Origin: Erythrobasidium yunnanense
Taxonomy: Eukaryota; Basidiomycota; Cystobasidiomycetes; Erythrobasidiales; Erythrobasidiaceae
Assembly: GCA_001600175.1 (NCBI GenBank)
Contig: BCJC01000001.1
Location: 1,754,065-1,818,064, forward strand
DNA length: 64,000 nt
Direction of reading: 5' to 3'
Shown here: piece by piece, positions 1-10,111 of the stretch
Layout: every line of letters starts with the position of its first letter
How positions within the stretch are numbered: position 1 is the first letter of the stretch
Translations under genes and position numbers: made by a program
The notes under the pieces: generated by a model
What the model was told of the DNA's origin: nothing
The model's input: the letters and a program-made list of their open reading frames with translations, nothing else
Database searches by the model: none

Positions 1-3
1 CGC

Positions 4-264
4 TCAATCGCGAACATCAATCAAGAAGACAGCAAACATGACTATTCCAGGCAAGGCTCCATGGACATGATCGTACTTGACCACGCGTAGCTGACCAGAC
101 GTTCCAGGCAATACATCCCGAGCTTGTACGACGATACTCGTGTCGCTTTCAGAGATAACCCATACTGAACCTTCTTCCTTGCGGTGCCTTAGCTCAGCCA
201 AAAGCTCTAGGCAAGGTCTGTCTGACCGGCTAGCTGGACTCTCAAACTTCCATCGCTTATCCAT
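4..264 (-). CDS. Possible small ORF, unknown product
   Basis: An open frame of about 86 codons runs from an ATG at 264 to a stop at 4-6. The middle of the product reads like an ordinary folded protein (a stretch with VWVISESDTSIVVQARD). I do not recognise a family. It lies only 46 bases from, and divergent to, the start proposed for the plus-strand gene at 311. The plus-strand frame is also open from about position 95, so the two readings compete. It could be the first exon of a gene that continues off the left edge, or an antisense shadow. Confidence 0.25.
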   Translation of the reverse strand: MDKRWKFESPASRSDRPCLELLAELRHRKEEGSVWVISESDTSIVVQARDVLPGTSGQLRVVKYDHVHGALPGIVMFAVFLIDVRD

Positions 265-310
265 AATATTCAAGGATAAGCACACTCATGACATTCGAGG
301 AGAGGATAGA

Positions 311-874
311 ATGAAGAAGGGAGGCGAGGGGTGCGCTCTTCGGTTTCGCAACGATACTAAGACTGATCATGGCCTTCGCAGACCTCATAACTGGCAGGCT
401 TAGATGCGCAAGGACGATTAAACTTAGCTAATGATGTCATGTGTCCAGGGGAGGTGCTGCCTCAGAGCTCGACGACGAAATCGCAGCTCAGCAAGACGCG
501 CAACGAGACGCTGAAGCCGCAATTGCCGAAGGCGATGAGCACCCAGGCGTACAGAGCTTTGAGCAGAGATCAGGAGAAGTTTCTACCAGTCCAGACACAG
601 GCTCTCTTTCCGAAGACTACGCCAACAAAGAGGGTGCGTCTTGTCGCTTGCAGACGGAAGAAGTAATTCTGATGGAGGGTCTTCTCTAGGCGGACTTCTA
701 GCTCGAATGCAGACCGATCCAAACACAATGGACCTGAACGAGATTGCTCGTAAGAATGCTTGGAACTATCGCAGGAGCATTCACTGACCCGTCGCTACAG
801 GCTCTTCTGGCTCTGTCTCGCACCCTACAGCTGACACAGTCTCATCTGGTACCGATCCTTCACTGGTCCGCTGA
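311..874 (+). CDS. Small acidic protein of unknown function, four exons
   Basis: Four exons join in phase: 311-330, 449-633, 690-749 and 801-874, with introns 331-448, 634-689 and 750-800. The product is about 112 residues, glycine-rich at the N-terminus (MKKGGEGGGAASELDD), then rich in Glu, Gln, Ala and Ser, ending in a serine-rich tail before TGA at 872-874. No domain, signal peptide or membrane segment is visible and I recognise no family. The exon 1 frame stays open upstream to about position 95, so the true start may lie further left or in an exon outside the window. The gene model rests only on three in-phase GT-AG junctions. Confidence 0.4.
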
Positions 875-1172
875 TTTGCGAGGGATCAGGTGCGTTCAGC
901 TGGCTTGGACGTTCCTGCGCGCCGCTGATTTAGGCTCTCAACCATTTAGAAGTGACATACGAATGATCTACTCATGCTAGATGTGTTTTCGTTTGTTACA
1001 ACAAACTCCAATTGTAGCTATCTATACTTCAATAGCCCTCGAAGCTCGAAGGCACAATAAAGTGGAAACGACGAATTTTGAGTTGCGATTATCTGGCCAG
1101 TCTGCTGTGCACATTAGCTGCTCGTACGAAGCCTCACAGTCGACGTCGCTGTATGCCATCTGTCAGCCAAAG

Positions 1173-4100
1173 TCAAAACACCCTTATCTGGCAACCGACC
1201 TTCTTTGCGCCACTCGAATCTAAGGCATTATCAGCTTGAGTAGCAGCTATTAACGATGCAGATGGCGACGCACCTTCGTCATCCGACTCGTTGTTGCCTG
1301 CAGGACTAGCATCGCCGGTCTGATACACGCATTAGACAGCTTTCTTCTTACCAGACTCAGGCTAACCTACAGTTGCGCTCTGTGCTCTCTTGGATGAAGA
1401 GCGTGTTGTTCTGGGCTGACTCGCAACTGTACTAGCATTCAATGCCTTGTTGGCGTAAGCTTGGCTCAACGACGTGCTTGAATGACAAATCCACCTGCAG
1501 TATATTCTCGGTCATCTTGGAAGGCGAAGGTACCTCGCCAGCTTCTTCTTCCGAGTCATCTCCTTGATCAGTTAGAGAACTGTTTCCTTCCATGAGCGGT
1601 ATAGATGGAACACGAGTAACTTCGCTAGATCGGGGTCGATTGAGGGGCTGACCAAAAGTAAGCGTCTGCTTTGGCTTTGTGTCCTCAGATCTTGACGGAG
1701 GCTTGTCTCGAGTCAGAACCGTTTGAGTCTGGATTTGGGTTGTTGTGATAGTTGATCCTTGTATAGCATTTTCTGGCATAGGGCTGCTGTCTTGAGGAAT
1801 GGTAGGCCTGTTCTTCTCCCTATTGCGTTCTTCCTGAAGATGGGTATGTCCTACAAAGCTGATTGCTTAGCTTAAGGAACACTTCAAATGCCTTCCACTA
1901 ACGAGCTTGCAGATCATTGAACTTTCGGGTGAGCTTCTTGTAGTCGTTCTCCTTCATCGATAGCTCCTGTGGCAAGATTGGTGATCAGCTGATCCTCGTG
2001 TAAACAGGACAATAAGACCCACTTTCTTCGATTGCTCCTGTATATTCTTGATCTGCAGAAAGGAGCTCAGCAAGCTTCCGATAGCAACGATTCGAACACC
2101 GACCTGTAGATCGGCTCTGGATCCAGCCTGCCTGGCTTCTTCCTGCAGAAGCTTCGACTCCTCCGACCACTTCTGCCGTTCTTGCTCGATTGAAGCGGAC
2201 AGGTCTGACATTTCCCCTTCTTTCGCAGTCAGTTGTCCTTGCAAATCATCTATACGCTCATCTCGCGATGTGAGGTCGGCTTTCAAGCTTTCAAGCTTGG
2301 CCCATTGGTCTTTCCTTGCCGACAACTCTTGATCCTTTTGCACAATGGTAGCATTGTATACTTTGATTTCACTGTTGGCGACAGCAGCAGACGAGAGTGC
2401 TTCATGGTACTTGACTTGAGTAGTACTTAGTTCGCTTCGGATGGTATCCAGCTGACTCGACATCAAGTTTCTTTCTGCTAGGATTCCCGAATGCTACGCG
2501 CAAGCTTCAGCACAATTGTGCATATTGCGCGAAGGAGGACTCACTTGATCCCGTTGCGAATCTAGCTTCTTTTGGATATCTTCGGCCTTCTGGATCTGAG
2601 TTGCGAGAGAACCCTCCTTCTCCTGCAGCTGTTTCGTGAGAGTTTCCACCTTGACCTGCAGCTGTACTACTTGTGCTTTCTCTTCAGATACATTACTTTG
2701 GCTCGATGTGAGCTGGGATGCCGAACGTTCGAGGGCTTTCTTCGCATCCTGAACTTCTACGCGCAGTCGGTCTTTCTCACTTTCGGATGTTTGTAGCTGT
2801 GCTTGTAGGCTCGTGATGTTCTTTTCCAATCCGATGATCCGGTCTTGGGCTGCAGAGGGACTCAGCATGAAATCAATCGATTCGCTGTGACACAACTGAC
2901 ATTGCGTTGCTGCAGCGCTTGCAGTTGTCAGAGCTGCTTTGCTCTCATCACGTTGAGTGACTAGCTTGACTACTATGCCTTGTAGAGCTAGATGAGGTGA
3001 ATCAGCGTTGAAGGCCTCTGGAGCCAAAAACCAATAATACTCACTTATCAAGGCCGTGCTGATCGATTGCTGGAGTTCCTCAAGGGAGCTTTCGTTGGCA
3101 GGGGTTTCAAGCGATCCCCCAGCGAGTCCGTCAATTTCGATAAGTCTTGATAAGACACATCAGTACAAGCAGGAGTGCGATATGTGATGACATTGCTCAC
3201 TTTGTGAGGATACTCAGGAGGCCGCGCTCTGCCGTCTCAACAGGTATACTGTTATCCTGGTTCGACGAAGAAGAAGTTGCTGCAGCGGCCTCAAGTGCTG
3301 CTATTTTGTCTTGAGCCGCTTTGAGCTCCAGACTTTGACTGTTCAGTCTCGTGAGGACGTCATCACGCTCTGTCTGCAGCGTGACAACCTGGAACGCGAC
3401 TCAGCACTATGCGCTACTTGCGAGAGGCAACTCTTCTTACGTCCAACTGCTTACTGCCGACCTGCGCTCGCAAATTGAGCATGGTTTCCTCCGCCTTCGA
3501 TGCAGATGCCTTTGCTCGATCCGCTAAAGTACGTGTCAGTAATGCACACAAGGTGGCATCATACTTGTGATGAGAGACATACCTTCTTTCTTGAAGTTCG
3601 CCTCTGCATTCGCTAGTTTCGTTTCCAACACCGCTATTTGTTGCTATAAGCACATCTATTGTGAGTTTTGTTCATCCGGCAACGAGAGAGAACGTACTGT
3701 GAGGCTCGTTATCTGTTCGGTCTTCTCGGCTAGAGTTGATCTATGTACTAAATCCAAAGCCTGCACCCGCATCAGCTGAATACGGCCACGTCTGACAGGT
3801 GCGGACCAACTTGGATAATTGATTTATGCTTGATTATCAACTCATCCGTATTGCCGCGAAGCTCTTCTTCCTTCTTTGTATTAGCTGATCTTTCGTCATT
3901 TAGGGTTTGCTGTAGTGTCTTGAGATCCTCTCGAAGCTTGGCGACATTAGTATCTACCATACGAAATATCAGAAGATAAAGAGCGAGTTCTGTCTCCAAT
4001 AAGGCTCACCGAAAGTGTTTGTGAGCGTAACGGAAAGCTCTCGAGCTGCTTTAAGCTCCGCTTGAGCGTCTACCAAAGCACTCTCGAGGCGAGTGACTTC

Positions 4101-6261
4101 CTTTTCTGACGTGCTCTTGTCCGAAGTGATCAATGTCAACTCCGTCTTGAGGGTAGCTGCTGTCTGTAAGCCTATTGGATAAGGGAGAGTCAGGAGAGGA
4201 GGGTCTTCGGCGACGCTTAAGGCTACCTTGTTCTAGTTGTTTCTTCAAATTCGCTATCACTTCAGCTGAAGTGTCGGAAGCGGCCGTCTCAGCGGCTTGC
4301 TTGTCGTACCATTCTTCCACAACTGCAGTCACGTATAAGGAGCTTTCTCATCGCGCTTTTCAGAAAATAGACCTTACATTTGACACCGGCCTGAAGCAGC
4401 TTTTTGAATGCATGAAGCTTCTGAGACTGTACCGTTGTGGCGGGAATATCCGAGAATGCTTTAGACAGCGCGTCCACGTTCTCTTCGGTCACCATGTTAT
4501 TGGAGAAGAGATAGTCATCCAACCTATTGAAGGTTTGACGTGTCAGCGTCAATCGACAAGCAGACCATTACTTCGACTTACATGGCGAGCGCTTCAGAAT
4601 ATATCTGACCGATGGTTTCTTCCATCTTATCCTCGGTCTTCTTTAGGTCGTCTTTCAATAACACAACTCGGCCCTCCAGATCGATCTTCGATGCAGCCAG
4701 AGCATGCCTGTCCGAAGCGTGTTGTTTGTATTCGTTCTTGCATGCGCGTAGCCTTTCAATCTCCTGTTGAAGGCTTGTTGTCTGAGCAGCCATATACTTG
4801 ATCTGATTATGTGAAGAGTCATGTAGCGCTTCGGTTTTGGCATGGTTGCTCAGCTGATTACGCTAAGTCAGCTTGCGGACATCATAGGCAAGCGAAAGAA
4901 CATACCATAGTAATCATATTGTTGACTAGAGCGGATCTTGCATCTGTTTGGGGTACGGAGCGGGCCACTGCCTGGACCGGCTGCTTAGGCGGTAACTGTT
5001 TTTGTGGACTAGCCGCACGACTACTAGCTCGGACCGTAAGAGGTGCAGTCGCTGATACATTAGGTTGTATTGCATTAGACAAAGGCATACTGCTAGCCGG
5101 TCGAGCCAGAAGTGCTTGAGCCTTCTGTTTTTGCAGAAGCGACACCTCTTGATTTAGACCACGACCTTCGGGCGAGGCCGTTGCAGAAGTAGGCTGGTTT
5201 GTAGCTCTGTGCGTTCCTGATGCATGAGGACTCGGCTGAGGTTGAGGAGCACTCCCAAAACCGGTAATATTGTTGGCCTTTTCACCGAAAGGATTGCTTG
5301 TTTGGGAGTTGGGAGGAAGTAGGCTTGACGAGTCTGTAAGTCTGGGAACTATCGATCGTCTAACCCTCTTGTTCGGACTAGGACCGCTGCGGGAGGATTC
5401 GTCTCCATCGCCCGTAACCGTTTCCGACGAGGATGCAGCTGAGAATGTTCGGGCGAGACTACTCTTCGGCTTATTTGATGTTCCAGTTTGAAGTATATCT
5501 GCTTTTCTCTTGTTCGAAACACCTTCAGGCCTTTCGGTACCCTCGGCCTGGGCGATGTTAACGTTGTTCGAGCTGAGAGGAGGTCGAGGAGGCGCCTCAT
5601 CTGCACCTTGAGGTACTGGGACATTCTTGGAGGAGACTGCTTGCGAAAGTGAAGCTTGAGTAAGAGACAATGGTTGATCCACAGCAGAGGCAGAATTGCT
5701 CCTAGTGTGCATACGTTTCTGAGAAGCAGCTGGCGTCTTCTTCCTGCTAGATCTATGCTTCTCTTTCCCAGGACCTGGACTAGAGCTAGGGTGCCCCGGA
5801 GCTGGTGAAGAGCCTTGACGCTCTCTTTCCAGAACTTGAGAACGAGTCCGATGAGCGGGACTCGTAGGCGGCTCCGACACTTCCTGAATATTGGCGAGAT
5901 GCGAGAAAGGAGGTGCTGTTGCAGAGGGACGAGGAACAGGAGCTTCTTGCTGTGCAGCTGGTGCAGGCTGACTGAGTCCCGCAAGTCTCGCTGCTGAGCC
6001 AGGAGCAGTTGATAGCTGGCTGTTGGGCAGTACACCAGGCTTGAAAGCACGACTTGAAGTTGAGGTAGATGTTTTGCCAATGCTAGCCTGACTTTGAGCT
6101 CTGTTTTGGGGATTCGGCTGGGATAAGCTGGGAGCGGCTAGAATTTGGGGTTTCTGTCTGAATAAGCTAAAGGTCGTCGGTGCTGCTGGAGGAGGGACGT
6201 TGGCAGTGAATGGCGCAGATGGCCCTGGTGCCGGCGAGCCGTAGCCCTCGTCGCCCGCCAT
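1173..6261 (-). CDS. Long coiled-coil protein with disordered N-terminus
   Basis: A large first exon (from ATG at 6261 to about 4905) encodes roughly 450 residues of low-complexity Pro/Ser/Ala/Gln sequence with basic clusters. A dozen or so short exons then encode heptad-rich helices (for example LQQEIERLRACKNEYKQH, IIGLEKNITSLQAQLQTS and LTSRDERIDDLQGQLTAK), interrupted by introns of about 50-60 bases. The C-terminal 150 residues are again Ser/Glu-rich and disordered. I estimate about 1,400 residues. The fold resembles structural proteins such as spindle-pole, golgin or nuclear-pore filaments, but no diagnostic domain was found, so the role is unknown. The last exons, from about 1430 to the stop at 1173-1175, need an intron that I could only partly place, so the 3' end is approximate. 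Confidence 0.6.
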
Positions 6262-6656
6262 GGCTTGTTTTGACAGCGAGAAACCCTGTAGATTCAGCAA
6301 GCTAGAGTCTTGTTACGATGTGTTTCGCTGATATTGCAGGTTACTCACTGTGTTCAGATGTCAAATTGTCAAAAGACAAAGCCGCGGGCTGTCAAGAGAG
6401 TGCGAGTTGAGTTGGGAGAAGGAAGGAGAGGAAAGGAGGAGATCGAGTGGAATAGAGTAAGTGAAGTGAAGTGAAGGGAGTAGGCGATGAGAATGATTGC
6501 ACAAAGATAAGTACAAAACACTATTACTAGGATAAGCGGTTATTAGAGACATAACTGTCGGGAAAAGCAGCTATACAGGACATGCAGTCATAGTCCACTT
6601 CAGAGAAGGTAAGCGTAGTATATGAGGATGTAGGAAATGCACTTGATCCGCGCAGT
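6262..6656. other. Gene-free stretch between YKT6 and the coiled-coil gene
   Basis: About 395 bases hold the 3' flank of YKT6 and the 5' leader/promoter of the coiled-coil gene; both are on the minus strand. Positions 6410-6490 are purine-rich (GGAAGGAGAGGAAAGG type), which is a pyrimidine-rich tract on the coding strand, common before fungal start sites. No other structure seen. Confidence 0.5.
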
Positions 6657-7558
6657 CTACATAATCACGCAGCAGCTGTTTTGCTACGGGTGCATGGAAA
6701 CAGAATCAGCAGATAGTTCGGGCCAGCTACGATGCATACTGGCTCACCTTCTTTGCGGACTTGTAAAACATCTTACTCTGCGCACTGAGTGCATTCGACC
6801 TGTCTACCAAGCTGTCGAGCTTCTCGCCACGCTCAAGGACAGACTCGATGGTCTTGTGCTATTTCGACGGATCAGTCTGTATCTCGGACTCCGCCGATGA
6901 GGGGAACCTACCAGGACAATCTTCGTCTCATCTAGCTCCTGCTGCACCTTCATGATCGTGTCTGCCTGCTTTGGGTCCTGGTACTTGACGATGTAGGTGT
7001 TTAGAGGGGCCCATTCGATCTCCTTGAACTTGGCGCCTGTGCTGGCTGATATCCTTGCATTCTGTACACCTGATTCGTACTGGTCCTTTGGTACTTGCTC
7101 TTGAAACTCGTCTGTAACCTTGTTGAGCAGGCTGAAGGCGGCTCTCACGGGATAGTCCTCATCCGTGACGAGAACAGCAGCCAGATCCCCTGAATTTGGG
7201 ATACAGTAGACGTGGAAAGTGTATGCTTGTTCCCGGATGGACTGACGCTGGCCAGCCTGCGTCTTGCTGGAAATCTCGAAGTATCAGCGGACTGCGATGA
7301 CGCCGCGAGAACATCAGGGTTCAAAGGACGTCGACTGACTCTGCTACGGTCTTGCTGAAGAAGTTCAAGAACTCGCCAACGCTGTGGCCGGCAGTATCGA
7401 CATCAGCTACCTAGAACTGATCCCAGCGTGCCCAGGCGGCTCGCCCACCTCGTCTTCTGGTAGAAACTGAAGCTCGAAAGATCCGACGCATGCGCCAGCG
7501 CGACTGAGCTGTTGGCTTCGTAGCTCTTGCTGAATAGCTGAATGTGTAGCAACTTCAT
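6657..7558 (-). CDS. YKT6: v-SNARE Ykt6 (longin SNARE)
   Basis: Ykt6 is a lipid-anchored R-SNARE that acts in ER-Golgi, endosome/vacuole and autophagosome fusion. The start [14 protein letters not shown] opens a longin domain (about residues 1-130, including [15 protein letters not shown]). An R-SNARE helix follows, containing [20 protein letters not shown] and then [20 protein letters not shown]. The last short exon, after an intron at about 6681-6730, gives [10 protein letters not shown] and stop. The final CVIM is a farnesylation CaaX box with an adjacent Cys for the second lipid, as in all Ykt6 proteins. At least three introns interrupt the gene and length (about 200 residues) is normal. 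It is divergent to the first of three CaaX-ended small genes downstream. Confidence 0.93.
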
Positions 7559-8010
7559 CGTCGAAACAGTGCGGAATGGGTCAAGAAACGTCAAGTCCAG
7601 GCAACCGGAGGGTCGGTGTCGAGATCAAGTCTTGAAAGTTTCTGGCTATGCTCATCTATAAGATACTCTCTGCTCTCCAGCTGTATCCACTCTGCGTTTG
7701 AATGCCTGACATTTCCCTAACGTACACCCCGTTCTCCGCGCAGCTGATGCAAACAGACCGACTACTACAGAGCGCATCACGCTCACGCAGCGCAAGAGAA
7801 CGGTCGCTCACTGTTTCGCGAGCGATCCGACAGGAGCCTGCCCAGAGGCTTCGCCTCATCAAGAGGTATGACGAAGACGAAAAGCTTTCGAATGGCACCT
7901 CTAGCTTCTGAGTGTACGAGAGACCACACTTACCGATACTTGGACAGTAGGCGTCACCCGTTGACAGACTCGCCAAGACAGGTCCCGCCCAAGCGACATT
8001 CTTGCACAAG
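7559..8010. promoter_or_regulatory. Divergent intergenic region, YKT6 / CaaX protein 1
   Basis: About 450 bases separate the YKT6 start (minus) from the first CaaX-protein start (plus). It must hold both promoters. An open frame at 7702-7911 (plus) has no family signature and no convincing splice to the next gene. Nothing else recognisable. Confidence 0.4.
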
Positions 8011-8328
8011 ATGACACCTCCTCCTCCCTCTGCTCGCATGCCAATGTCGCCTCACGCTTTAAGATCACCTGGGGGTCCTATGTCTCGCCCTGGTATGGCT
8101 GCTCATGGTCCACCAACCACTCCGACTCGACCAGAGTTTCACGAGAAAGCCTCTCACAAGCCTCACAAGTATAGCGCTAGCTTCGACAGTTCGGCAGATC
8201 TAGAGCTCATCAAGCCGCAAGTCCAGCTGAAGGAGATGAAAGAGGCTGAGGAGAAGCGACGCCGACAAGCACAAGAGGAGAATGACGATGACGACAGATC
8301 TTGTTGCTGCTGCTGCACGGTCTCTTGA
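8011..8328 (+). CDS. Small disordered protein with CCCCC-TVS C-terminus (CaaX-like 1)
   Basis: An uninterrupted frame from ATG at 8011 gives about 105 residues. Residues 1-45 are Pro/Met/Ser-rich (MTPPPPSARMPMSPHAL). A charged helix follows (QVQLKEMKEAEEKRRRQAQE), then an acidic patch, and the protein ends DDDDRSCCCCCTVS. The last four residues, CTVS, fit a farnesyl CaaX box, and the preceding cysteines could be palmitoylated. There is no signal peptide or transmembrane helix, so the inferred site is the cytosolic face of a membrane. It heads a run of three same-strand genes of similar design. No family recognised. An upstream non-coding or short coding exon cannot be excluded. Confidence 0.65.
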   Translation: MTPPPPSARMPMSPHALRSPGGPMSRPGMAAHGPPTTPTRPEFHEKASHKPHKYSASFDSSADLELIKPQVQLKEMKEAEEKRRRQAQEENDDDDRSCCCCCTVS

Positions 8329-8608
8329 CAATGGTCCTGTATTCTACCCACCACGCGATCTATAGGCTTTCGGCGATGTCATCTATGCACTTACAATTAT
8401 AGTCATTCTAGCTACTGATTCTACTCCTGCAAGCACGAACAGAGACTGCTCTTCCTTCGCTCTTGCTGATGGCTCTTCGGCTCGCAAGCCGAAAAGCGTC
8501 ACCCTCAAAGCACAGCCATTCTGACCCCGTTCGTAAGGATCTGCTCGCTCCAGCTTGCGTCCGCAAACAAGCAGGCAGGGCCACCTAGAAGCAAGTTGCA
8601 TCTGTGCA

Positions 8609-9094
8609 ATGCCCAAACACTACAATCGGTCTCCTATCGGTGCGCAATTCCCGCCTATCGCCCAAGTCCCTGGCTATCCAGCTATGGGTCAATCGATGGG
8701 CCAAGCCATGCAACAGCCAGGCATGACGAGTCCTACGAGTCCTCTCCCTCAGATGTGGCCGCAGATGACTCCACAAGGTGCCTCTGCGCCTGTCAAGCAA
8801 AAGTACATCTTGGGTACCGATCCAGCAACGGGCATGGTCGCTTCTTACAATCCAAGCAAAGGCTTGACCATCAAGAACGTGCCTATGAACCAGCCGGAGA
8901 TGGTTCCTGACTTCCTCAAGCGATTGAACCCAAACCAAATTCCGCCTGGATCGCCAATGAGTGCTGGAATGCCTGGATCTCCTATGAGCGGACAGTTTCC
9001 TATGAATGCGTATGGACAACATGGCATACATAATCAACATCAGCACCACAGGCAGCAGCACGATGAATCAGGTGGATGCTGCACCATCGTCTGA
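8609..9094 (+). CDS. Pro/Met/Gln-rich protein with GGCCTIV C-terminus (CaaX-like 2)
   Basis: A single exon from ATG at 8609 gives about 161 residues. The N-terminus is MPKHYNRSPIGAQFPP. Low-complexity segments with Met-Gly-Gln repeats (MGQSMGQAMQQPGM) and Gly-Ser-Pro-Met repeats (GSPMSAGMPGSPMSG) flank a more ordered stretch containing YILGTDPATGMVASYNPS and VPDFLKRLNPNQIPPG. A His/Gln run precedes the end, SGGCCTIV. CTIV has CaaX spacing, with a second Cys before it. A 15-base segment coding SGGCC is identical to one at the end of the next gene. The frame is open upstream to 8555, but 8609 is the first ATG that begins protein-like sequence. Function unknown. Confidence 0.65.
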   Translation: MPKHYNRSPIGAQFPPIAQVPGYPAMGQSMGQAMQQPGMTSPTSPLPQMWPQMTPQGASAPVKQKYILGTDPATGMVASYNPSKGLTIKNVPMNQPEMVPDFLKRLNPNQIPPGSPMSAGMPGSPMSGQFPMNAYGQHGIHNQHQHHRQQHDESGGCCTIV

Positions 9095-9304
9095 ATCGCA
9101 TCGAGCCTGTATTTGCTAGATTGTTCCGCCATTTTGTAACCTCTACTGCCACCCTCATACATCCACGAGCGCATGACTTTCGAGAATGACATGACCATCT
9201 ACTAAAATTTCGCGATTGTCGTGGCTGTGAAGCTAGTGGATCAGCTTTCAAGGCCAGCCAGACAGTCTCTTCTTCTGCACATCCAGAGAATCAGCGCTGG
9301 AAGA

Positions 9305-9853
9305 ATGTCAGTCTACATGCAGCCGCAGATGCAGATGCCATCGATGGTCGGTATGCATGCTCCGACAACAGGCGCGATGCCAATGATGATGGGAGGTGCG
9401 CCGATGATGCCTATGATGGCTCAGCCTATCATCCAGGTTAAAGGTCACAAGAAGAACAGGAAACGCCCTCCACCCATCAACATCCATATGCAGCAGCATA
9501 GGCCATATCCCGGCATGCACAGCCCTCGAAGCCATGGTCATCGGTCTTCCCGTTCGCAACACCATGAGATGCAGATGATGAGTCTTCATAGAGCTCATTC
9601 GCCAAGATCGAGCCACAGCATGCACTCGCCCAGCATGCACGGATTTTCAGAAAGCATGTCGTCCAGAGGTCATACGTTTCCGGCACTTCCAGGACATGCC
9701 CAAGCGTATCACCACCAGCAGATGAATACCGTGTATGGCCAGCGAGAACGTCGAAACGATGCGACTTCGCCCACGATCCCAGGTTCGCCCGATAGCCACG
9801 AGGAAGCGCGCTTGAGAGAGGGCAAATCAGGTGGATGCTGCGTGGTTGGGTAA
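9305..9853 (+). CDS. Met/His/Ser-rich protein with GGCCVVG C-terminus (CaaX-like 3)
   Basis: A single exon from ATG at 9305 gives about 182 residues. Residues 1-45 are Met-rich (MSVYMQPQMQMPSMVGM, then MMMGGAPMMPMM). A basic patch KGHKKNRKRPPP follows, then a His/Ser/Arg-rich region (HSPRSSHSMHSPSMHG) and an acidic-basic tail ending SGGCCVVG. CVVG has CaaX spacing, although a Gly at the last position is not a classical prenyltransferase choice. It is the third consecutive plus-strand gene with this architecture and converges on eEF2. No family recognised. The Met and His richness could bind metal, but that is only a guess from composition. Confidence 0.62.
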   Translation: MSVYMQPQMQMPSMVGMHAPTTGAMPMMMGGAPMMPMMAQPIIQVKGHKKNRKRPPPINIHMQQHRPYPGMHSPRSHGHRSSRSQHHEMQMMSLHRAHSPRSSHSMHSPSMHGFSESMSSRGHTFPALPGHAQAYHHQQMNTVYGQRERRNDATSPTIPGSPDSHEEARLREGKSGGCCVVG

Positions 9854-10111
9854 AAGATGTTCAAGTCAGCAGCCGAAGAGCCTGGCAGCTTTTGGCGCTT
9901 TCCATCGTAAGCGAAGTTGTAGCTCGAGAATTGTACGAACAGCTAGTGTAAGGCGAAGAAAGGAAAAGATGTGTGCACAGTTAACAACGTTCATCTACTT
10001 GCCATGATGAAGCTACATCAGAATACCAAAGAGATGCTTCCTGGGCCGTGTGGCGGAAAAGCCCAAAAACGACAAGGCAATGACGAGACTCGTCCATAGT
10101 GTTGTAGCACT

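Noticed and set aside
981-1223. 80-codon plus-strand ORF between the first two loci
   Set aside because: No protein-like features and it overlaps the likely 3' end of the coiled-coil gene.
4175-4801. 208-codon plus-strand ORF inside the coiled-coil gene
   Set aside because: It crosses several introns and exons of the minus-strand coiled-coil gene and has no domain.
8011-9853. Mating pheromone precursors (small proteins ending in CaaX)
   Set aside because: Basidiomycete pheromone precursors are usually 35-80 residues and end in a single-Cys CaaX after a short peptide. These are 105-182 residues with doubled or quintupled Cys and low-complexity bodies, and no pheromone receptor gene is nearby.
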